A DNA stretch of 16,293 nt from Bacteroidales bacterium (GTDB taxonomy: Bacteria > Bacteroidota > Bacteroidia > Bacteroidales > Muribaculaceae). The stretch lies in the NCBI GenBank assembly GCA_019420545.1, contig JAHZGZ010000015.1, positions 1-16,293 on the forward strand, read 5' to 3'. Shown here one piece after another: positions 7,603-13,944 of the stretch. Below the pieces are notes generated by a model that ran no database searches, was not told the DNA's origin, and saw only the letters and a program-made list of their open reading frames with translations. The position numbers and the translations under genes were made by a program. Every line of letters starts with the position of its first letter. Position 1 is the first letter of the stretch.

Positions 7603-10248
7603 TTATTTCATTATTTTAAACGAATTGCCCAGGCAAGTTATTATATATAACCCGTTTCTTGCGTGAGATAAGTCCATTGTATAGTCGCTGGCATCGATAT
7701 CAGCCGATGCGATAAGCCTTCCGGCAAGGTCGACAGTCTTGATCGGGCCGAGGTTGCGCGACGCGCTAAGACGGACACGTCCGTCGGCCAATACGCTTAC
7801 ATTCACGTCGTTGCCATGCATGCCGGCTTCAATCTCCTCTTCAGCAGAATATTCTTCGGCAAACTCTACGGCACCAGGCATTGACTTGCTGTTGCGCTCC
7901 CGTCGCAGTTGGTCGGTCTTGAGTTGTGTGCCTACCGATCCGTCGCGGTCGATGTCGACCGAAAATTCCTTTTCGATATTGCGCTGCAACACGGTGAGAG
8001 TGGCTGTCTCGGTTGCGCCGAACAGTGTGGATTTCTGCGGCACGAACGGGGTAGGCTCTGCGTCGGTATGGTGCACGTAGGGGATGAACTTGCTATCCTC
8101 CACCGAGCCGGCAAACATCTCAGCGATGTTTGCCGTGCCGGTAGCCGCGTCGGCGGCTGTTTTCGTCTTGGAGTCGGGAGTAAAGTTGACAGTGGATGCT
8201 GAGGTAAACAGATTGAGTGTCTCTTTTTTCAGACCTCCCGCGATGTTGACTGTGATGTCGGGATATGCATTGGCACCGTTCGAGGAGTTGCCTGCCACGA
8301 TACTGTTGACAAGCTTCACATCGCCCGCGCCGTCAAGTGTCAGCGCCGAGGCGAGATAGTTGGCGGGTGACGTGCACGACGCATGGTTGCCGATGACGGT
8401 CACATGCCCGAGATTGAGCTTTGAGTTGCCTACCTTGCTGAGGGTGCAGTCGGCCGGGCGTGCCGTAAGCGTAGCGTAGATGGCCGTGCCGCCGTAGGTC
8501 TTGATGACGTTGGGTAGGCCGCCTTTGGCCTCGAGGGTGTTGCCGGCGAAGGTGGTATTGACCGTTGTGATCTGCACGTTGGGCATCTCGTCGTTGATAT
8601 GCAGGGCTCCGAAGCGTGTTGCGCTGTTGTTGACAAACGATGAGTTGAATATCGTGGCCTTGGCCTGGGTGAACCATATGCGGTTGCTCTCGGGTGTGCC
8701 GAAAGTAAGATATGCGGCGCCTCCCGACATGCTTGCGGAATTGCCGTCGAAGGTACAGCCGTCGATGTCGAGCACGTCATACACGCCGACTGCCATGCCG
8801 CCGCCGTAGTTGGCCGTGTTGTCGCGGAAGGTGCAGTTGAGGAGCCGGATGTTGTTGCATGCGCAGTACTTGGGATTGTTGGTGTCGAATACCGAGAGAC
8901 CGCCTCCGTAGGTGGTGGCCGAGTTGTTCTCGACAATTACGTTCTCCATGTCGAGCGACGATCCGTGAAAGCGGATGGCTCCGTCGCAGTTTACATTGGG
9001 CGACTTGTAATTGCGCACGGTAAGATTCTTCAGCGTGAGCGATACCGACACCGGAGCGTAGATGGGGGAGTGGTCAAGTCCGTCTCCCTCTATTACCGAT
9101 GTGCCGTCGGCACTGGAGAAGCCGGCGTTGTAACCGCCGAGTATTGATACCGTATATTTCGGCTGCACCGACTCGCGGTAGGTGCCCGAAGTCACGTAGA
9201 TCACGTCGTCGATGTCGGATACACCGATGGCCTGCGATATGGTACGGAACGGAGCGGTGATGGAACCGTCGCCCCCGTCGCCGGCATTGCAGTCGACGAA
9301 TATCGACTTCGGCTGTACGGGTGTAAGTTCGGCTACCACATACATGGGGAAATGGTCGCTCGACGGATAGTTCTTGCCGTTGTAGGCAAACTCCTCGGTA
9401 ACGATATGGCGCTCAAGTATTTTCATGCCGCGATAGAACTGGTAGTCGATTTCGCTTCCGGAATAAGATGTATCCGATACCGGATGGAAAGCGTTGTAGG
9501 TCCATGTGCACCGGCGGTTGGTGACCGGGAGAGAATAGTTCTGTGCGTCGGGAACATCGAGGGCAGCGTCGTGGAACGATGCGTGGTACGCTTTCAGTCC
9601 CTTCTGGGCGTGTACTGCCACACGCGATGTATTGTAGTCGGCGACCACCATCACGGGCAGATCACCGGCGATCTCTTTGACTTTACTGGCCACGAGCTGC
9701 GATCCGTAGGGTCCGTCGAGGCTCCAGCCGTTGTTGGTGTGGGTAGTCGCGTAGATGAATTCCTGGCCGCTCTCCTTATCCTTGAGTTTGAGCCATCCGA
9801 GTATGCGTGAGTGTGTCTCGATCACGGTATCCCATCCCATGGAATACTTTTCGGGGGTAGGGCTTATGAAAAACCATCCTTGGTCGAGCAGCTGATAGCG
9901 CGATTTCTTGTAGGCCGTGGCCACATATTCGCGGCGTGCGGTTCCGTCGCGGTCCCAGGCGATTATCTCGTAATCGGGGAGCCATGCCTTGAGATCGTTG
10001 AGCTGGGTGCGCCCGGTCACCGGGTTGCGGTATGTACGTCCTTCACCGGTCACCTCCTGAAAACCTACAATGTCGAGGTCGTAGTTGAGAATCACATCCC
10101 TGCATACGGGGCCGCGCTGTCCCCAGTCCTTCCCTTCGGTATCGGTGTCGGCACCGGTGTAGCGCAGATTATATGTGGCGAGGCGATGTGTAGAGGCCGA
10201 GGCCGAGATGGCGGCAGCCCCGAGAAGTATGATGAGTTTCCGAAGCAT
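7603..10248 (-). CDS. Secreted fusion: endonuclease/exonuclease/phosphatase domain + parallel beta-helix + C-terminal sorting-type domain
   Basis: A signal peptide covers residues 1-18. An EEP-superfamily (Mg-dependent phosphodiesterase/phosphatase) domain covers about 20-308. Visible active-site motifs are TYNLR (Asn27), GFQE (Glu65), TTH (His170), ADYN (Asp204, Asn206), EIDYQ (Asp268) and SSDH (Asp298, His299), so the catalytic set looks complete. After a short joint near 309-316 comes a parallel beta-helix, about 316-790. It starts with FVDCNAGDGGDGS and has repeats such as FRDNTANYGGGM and FDGNSASMSGGAA, which resemble polymorphic-membrane-protein and DUF1565-type repeats. Near 764-795 is a DIDRDG...GAVEF closure typical of such helices. 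The last ~70 residues (LAGRLIASAD ... NGLYIITCLG) look like a type A C-terminal sorting domain of the type IX secretion system. The gene follows another beta-helix gene in the same operon. Whether the EEP target is nucleic acid, phospholipid or a phosphorylated glycan is unknown. The joint is in frame with no internal stop, so the fusion seems genuine. Confidence 0.9.
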   Translation of the reverse strand: MLRKLIILLGAAAISASASTHRLATYNLRYTGADTDTEGKDWGQRGPVCRDVILNYDLDIVGFQEVTGEGRTYRNPVTGRTQLNDLKAWLPDYEIIAWDRDGTARREYVATAYKKSRYQLLDQGWFFISPTPEKYSMGWDTVIETHSRILGWLKLKDKESGQEFIYATTHTNNGWSLDGPYGSQLVASKVKEIAGDLPVMVVADYNTSRVAVHAQKGLKAYHASFHDAALDVPDAQNYSLPVTNRRCTWTYNAFHPVSDTSYSGSEIDYQFYRGMKILERHIVTEEFAYNGKNYPSSDHFPMYVVAELTPVQPKSIFVDCNAGDGGDGSITAPFRTISQAIGVSDIDDVIYVTSGTYRESVQPKYTVSILGGYNAGFSSADGTSVIEGDGLDHSPIYAPVSVSLTLKNLTVRNYKSPNVNCDGAIRFHGSSLDMENVIVENNSATTYGGGLSVFDTNNPKYCACNNIRLLNCTFRDNTANYGGGMAVGVYDVLDIDGCTFDGNSASMSGGAAYLTFGTPESNRIWFTQAKATIFNSSFVNNSATRFGALHINDEMPNVQITTVNTTFAGNTLEAKGGLPNVIKTYGGTAIYATLTARPADCTLSKVGNSKLNLGHVTVIGNHASCTSPANYLASALTLDGAGDVKLVNSIVAGNSSNGANAYPDITVNIAGGLKKETLNLFTSASTVNFTPDSKTKTAADAATGTANIAEMFAGSVEDSKFIPYVHHTDAEPTPFVPQKSTLFGATETATLTVLQRNIEKEFSVDIDRDGSVGTQLKTDQLRRERNSKSMPGAVEFAEEYSAEEEIEAGMHGNDVNVSVLADGRVRLSASRNLGPIKTVDLAGRLIASADIDASDYTMDLSHARNGLYIITCLGNSFKIMK

Positions 10249-10268
10249 AAATTACTATTTTAGAGTGA

Positions 10269-10303
10269 ATCGCAGGGGGCCGGAATACATCGCCCCCTGC
10301 GAT
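10269..10303 (-). promoter_or_regulatory. Stem-loop in the spacer between the two beta-helix genes
   Basis: A perfect 12-bp inverted repeat (10269-10280 and 10292-10303) with an 11-base loop, containing a run of five G paired with five C. On the minus strand it is followed by TCACTCTAAAA, with no T-run, so a classical Rho-independent terminator is unlikely. It lies between the stop codon of the 557-aa gene and the start of the 881-aa gene. RNA processing, transcript stabilisation or partial termination would all fit. The structure is seen in the sequence; the role is inferred. Confidence 0.6.
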
Positions 10304-10334
10304 CAGCATTTATATAGAAATAATCGTAACGGTA

Positions 10335-12008
10335 TCAGCGGATTACCTTGGCGGCGCCACCGGCAACGCGCACTACGTAGATACCGGCGGCTGCGTTGGC
10401 AAGAGAGAGATTGCCGTCGGTAAGCTCGCCGTTGAATACGAGGCGTCCCGACATGTCGTAGACCGATGCAGCGCCTTCGGCGCCTTCGATAGTGTACTCA
10501 CCGTTGCCGAGAGCCTTGACGGTCAGCTGGGTGCCATCTGCGGCAAATACGCTCTCGATAGCGCTTGAGCCCTTGGTGGCGTTGGGATCGTAGGCACCGC
10601 GATAGGTGGTGGCGGCACGCTTGTTGCCGAACAGATCGACCGACAGATCGACATTGGCCCACTTGAAGCATTCGGGCATATCATAGCTTTCGAAGTTGGT
10701 GAGCGCTTCCTGAAGATTTACATTGCCATATGCGCTGACTGGTTCAAGATAGTAGCGGCCATCTTTTTCTGTTGTCTGGTTGGAACCGAATACTTCCGAC
10801 ATTACAGGGGCGAGCCAGCTGTCGGTACTCATCTGCTCACGAATGGTACAGTTATTGGCGGCATATGTGCTGAAGATACTGCCGGTGATGGAATTATCGC
10901 CTCCCGAAAGTACTTTTGACATATCTTTGGAATTCCAGCCCTGAACAAAGATTGCGTTGTTTTTCTTGTCATCGGCTGCTGTAGGTGCGGCGGTAGTAAT
11001 AAACAGATTGCCCTGGAGGTAGAACGGGGCATAACCGTTGAATGAGATGAGATGGCCCTTAGCCTCACTGTTGTGGGTGGTCTTATAGTTGCAAATGGTG
11101 TTGAAGGCGAAGAAACTTTGTACTACGTCGGAATTAGCTGTTGCATTACCCATTCGTATGAATCCGCCGTTCTGCTTGATGGTGAGACCTCCGCCGTCAG
11201 CAAAACAGTTGACCATGGCAAGATTTACACATTTGTCCTGGAAACTCATGCCTCCGCCATAGCATGCTTCCGCGCGGGCGTCGGCACTTTCGATGGTGTT
11301 GTTGACCATCACGCAACCTTCAAGTACGATATTGGTTATTTCACCCTTATCAGCATTGCCACGGCCATTAAGTATGGTCTGGTACCAGTTTTTTTTGGAT
11401 GTATCGGTATTGATATTCCTGTTGTTGGTCCATACACAGTGCTTTGCATGGAATTTAGATCCGGATGCCGGTACTACTGGTCCGCCGCACCATGAGGTAT
11501 TGTTGTCGAAAGTGACGTCTTCCATCATCACGTTGGCAGCTGTGCAGTTGAATGCCGTGCCGCAGTAGGTTGTCGTCTGCTGTCCTGTGGCACCTGTGAT
11601 GGTGATACCCTTGATGGTTGTAAGGTCAAATGTTGGTTCGTCGCCTCCTGAAACCTTGATAAATGCCTCTCCGCCGTTCTTGCCCTGTGCGTCGAAGATC
11701 GTTTTGTTGACCCAGGGATTGTATGTGGTGATATCAGTGCCGGTTGATGATGCGGGGAAACCGCCGATGATGGAGATGCCCACCACGGGACGTATTTGAG
11801 TGCCGTAATATGTACCTTCGAGCAGATATACGATATCTCCCGGCTCTACGTTTTCGACTACTTCGGCAATTGATTCTGCGGGGAATGCGTTGGCCCATGA
11901 GCTGCCGTCGGCATCGCCGGCGCCTGCGGGTGAACAGAACCATTCGGCTGCATTGGCATTCAGGCCTGCCATCATGGCGACAGCTGCGAGATAGGTAAAT
12001 TTTTTCAT
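10335..12008 (-). CDS. Secreted parallel beta-helix protein with C-terminal sorting-type domain
   Basis: The protein is 557 aa. A signal peptide covers residues 1-20 (MKKFTYLAAVAMMAG core, NANA-AEW cleavage). There is no lipobox. The body (about 22-470) begins WFCSPAGAGDADGSSW and continues with EPGDIVYLLEGTYYG and GISIIGGFPASSTG, the entry pattern of pectate-lyase-like or DUF1565 beta-helices. Repeats with paired Asn and Gly runs follow (VTFDNNTSWCGG, CYGGGMSF). A helix-closing motif (LFGNKRAATTYRGAYD) is near 459-474. Residues 483-557 resemble a type A type IX secretion sorting domain (YDMSGRLVFNG, AAGIYVVRV). It shares this layout with the downstream 881-aa protein but has no EEP domain. 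It sits where SusE/SusF-type surface glycan-binding lipoproteins usually lie, so glycan binding is a reasonable guess. Lyase or other enzyme activity is possible, but I see no clear catalytic motif. GC content appears lower than in the flanking genes. Confidence 0.88.
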   Translation of the reverse strand: MKKFTYLAAVAMMAGLNANAAEWFCSPAGAGDADGSSWANAFPAESIAEVVENVEPGDIVYLLEGTYYGTQIRPVVGISIIGGFPASSTGTDITTYNPWVNKTIFDAQGKNGGEAFIKVSGGDEPTFDLTTIKGITITGATGQQTTTYCGTAFNCTAANVMMEDVTFDNNTSWCGGPVVPASGSKFHAKHCVWTNNRNINTDTSKKNWYQTILNGRGNADKGEITNIVLEGCVMVNNTIESADARAEACYGGGMSFQDKCVNLAMVNCFADGGGLTIKQNGGFIRMGNATANSDVVQSFFAFNTICNYKTTHNSEAKGHLISFNGYAPFYLQGNLFITTAAPTAADDKKNNAIFVQGWNSKDMSKVLSGGDNSITGSIFSTYAANNCTIREQMSTDSWLAPVMSEVFGSNQTTEKDGRYYLEPVSAYGNVNLQEALTNFESYDMPECFKWANVDLSVDLFGNKRAATTYRGAYDPNATKGSSAIESVFAADGTQLTVKALGNGEYTIEGAEGAASVYDMSGRLVFNGELTDGNLSLANAAAGIYVVRVAGGAAKVIR

Positions 12009-12066
12009 GATGATTGGTAGTTTAAAATAAATGATTGATTGTTGGTTTGTTGATTGTCAGTATGTA

Positions 12067-12140
12067 TTTTTAACGGGGAGGGTGGTGCATTATCCTGCGG
12101 TGTTGTTGTTGCGGGCTAAAGCACCGCCCTCCCGGTAAAA
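12067..12140 (-). promoter_or_regulatory. Large stem-loop directly after susD
   Basis: Arms 12076-12088 and 12121-12133 pair over 13 positions with a single mismatch (C-A in the minus-strand RNA, G-U on the other strand). Beyond a small internal loop, an outer TTTTA/TAAAA stem extends the structure to the edge of the SusD stop codon. The terminal loop is about 32 bases. No T-run follows on the minus strand; the next bases are GTTAAAAATA. I see no promoter-like TAnnTTTG between here and the next start codon at 12008, so the downstream genes probably depend on read-through. Such a hairpin could lower downstream expression relative to susCD or protect the 3' end of a processed susCD message. This role is inferred. 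Confidence 0.6.
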
Positions 12141-13934
12141 TCAGAATGATAGGCCGTCGTTCCATCCGGGATTCTGCGTCAGTGCGCCCCCGGTAAGTGT
12201 GCGCTCGTTGGTGGGGATACCGTAGAGGTAGTCGCGATCCTCGTGCCATGTGCGCTTGAATGCGTCGCTGCCATAGCGTACTGCAAATCCGTGGTCGCCT
12301 TCGGAAAGGAATATGTCCTTGTCGATCTCAAGGAACTTGAGTCCGAGGCCCGATGGTTTCTTGCCGGAGTAGATGCAGATGTTGTTCTTGCCGTCGCCGG
12401 TAGTGTCGTACTTGCCCTCGCCGGGGAAGTACATGCCGTAGAACGGTTTTTCATACACCTTGCCTTCGCGCCAGCGCAGGATGTCGTTGTAGTGGACGAG
12501 CTCGAGCGACAGCTCGATGAGGCGTTCGCGGCGTATCTCGAGTATCACACCCGTGTTGGCCGAGCGCGTTACATTGGGATATCCCCATTCCTCGCTCATC
12601 ATGTAGGCATCGGGGTTGGCGTTGGCATCGGTGAGGCTCAGGTGGGGCATCCCCACGCGGTCGCGCAGTTTGTTGACGGAGATGTCGAGGTCGTTCTGGG
12701 TGAGAGTGCCCAGCTCGGCAAGAGCTTCGGCATAGTTGAGGTATACCTCGGCGAGACGGAATATAGGCATTGACGCGCGGCTCTGGCTGAATGCATCGTA
12801 ATCGTCGCTCATCACGTATTTTATATATTGGTAGCAGCCTTGGGTGATGTTGACGTTGGGAGCCTGTACCTTTGTCTGGCCCATCTGTATGTAGCCCGGG
12901 CAGAGCAGAGTCTGCGACATGCGCGGGTCGCGGTTCTTACACTCGTCGATGTAGCTCATTGTCTTCCAGTCGGGATTGTCGGTGAAGCGTGTGCCGTCGC
13001 TCATAAGGAAGAGGTTGGCGAAGCGCTTTGTCATCGAGGTCATTCGTGTCTTGGAATCGTCGTTGGCATTGTGCTTGCCGCCGATCTGGTCGCCGTAGAT
13101 GCGTGCCCAGATTACCTCGTCGGTGCGTGGCTGGAGGGTGGCGAAGAGGTCGCGGTAGGGTTCTGTGCCGGTGGTATAGAGCTTGTAGCCCCCTTCCTCC
13201 ATCAGTTTTTTCGAGGCTTCGGCGCAGATTTCAAGCAACCGGTCGCCTGAGAGCGACGAGGGGTTGAATGTCTTGCCGGCATGGTATTTGCGGAATGTGC
13301 CCTCAAACAGCGCGGCGCGTGATTTCAGTGCGAGTGCCGTCCATGCGCATACCTCGGTGGTTTTTTTGCCGTAGGGGAGGAGCAGCTCGAAAGCATGATC
13401 GCAGTCGTCGAGGATATGGTCGATGATTACGTCGCGGCTGTCGCGGGGCTTGTTGAGCAGTGCGGTCTCGGCGCTTCCTACCGGCTGGTCGTACCAGGGT
13501 ACTTCGCCGAACTTGGTGAGCATGTTGTAGTAGAAGAACGCGCGGAAGAAGTAGGCCACGCCGTCGTAACGGTTGCGCACGTTGGCGTTGGTGCAGTTGC
13601 CGGAGTTCTGCAGGTAGTAGTTGATGTTGCGCAGTGTACCCCACGACCATCCTACATCGCCGGCTGCGGACGGCAGCGGCCGCGATCCCATGATTTCGCG
13701 TGTAAGGGTGCTCTGCTGTATCAGTTCACTCTGCTCGCCGAACCATTTGAAGTTGCCTACCTGTGGTTCGAGCGAATAGAATGAGTTGGTGTATTGGGCA
13801 AGCTCGGCCTCCGAACGGAAGTATGTCTCAGGCGACAGGCGGTCCTCCGGTACCTGATCGATATCCGTACATGCCGACAGCACTCCCATCAGGGCCGGTA
13901 TGCCGATGATATATTTTATATATGTATGCTTCAT
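12141..13934 (-). CDS. SusD/RagB-family outer-membrane lipoprotein
   Basis: Surface lipoprotein that caps its SusC transporter and captures glycan or other nutrients. Residues 1-21 form a lipoprotein signal with lipobox LSAC (Cys22), followed by the Asp-containing TDIDQ, which suits the Bacteroidetes surface export signal. The body has the usual SusD landmarks: PEDRLSPETYFRSEAEL near the N-terminus, YFFRAFFYYNMLTKFGEVPW in the helical repeat region, a mid-protein YLNYAEALAELG segment with RDRVGMPHL, RRERLIELSLE, and the family-typical end TQNPGWNDG. The length (597 aa) is normal for the family. The start codon at 13934 is 10 bases after the SusC stop, so the two are cotranscribed. Binding specificity cannot be told from sequence. 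A large stem-loop directly follows the stop codon. Confidence 0.97.
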   Translation of the reverse strand: MKHTYIKYIIGIPALMGVLSACTDIDQVPEDRLSPETYFRSEAELAQYTNSFYSLEPQVGNFKWFGEQSELIQQSTLTREIMGSRPLPSAAGDVGWSWGTLRNINYYLQNSGNCTNANVRNRYDGVAYFFRAFFYYNMLTKFGEVPWYDQPVGSAETALLNKPRDSRDVIIDHILDDCDHAFELLLPYGKKTTEVCAWTALALKSRAALFEGTFRKYHAGKTFNPSSLSGDRLLEICAEASKKLMEEGGYKLYTTGTEPYRDLFATLQPRTDEVIWARIYGDQIGGKHNANDDSKTRMTSMTKRFANLFLMSDGTRFTDNPDWKTMSYIDECKNRDPRMSQTLLCPGYIQMGQTKVQAPNVNITQGCYQYIKYVMSDDYDAFSQSRASMPIFRLAEVYLNYAEALAELGTLTQNDLDISVNKLRDRVGMPHLSLTDANANPDAYMMSEEWGYPNVTRSANTGVILEIRRERLIELSLELVHYNDILRWREGKVYEKPFYGMYFPGEGKYDTTGDGKNNICIYSGKKPSGLGLKFLEIDKDIFLSEGDHGFAVRYGSDAFKRTWHEDRDYLYGIPTNERTLTGGALTQNPGWNDGLSF

Positions 13935-13944
13935 GACTGTTGAT

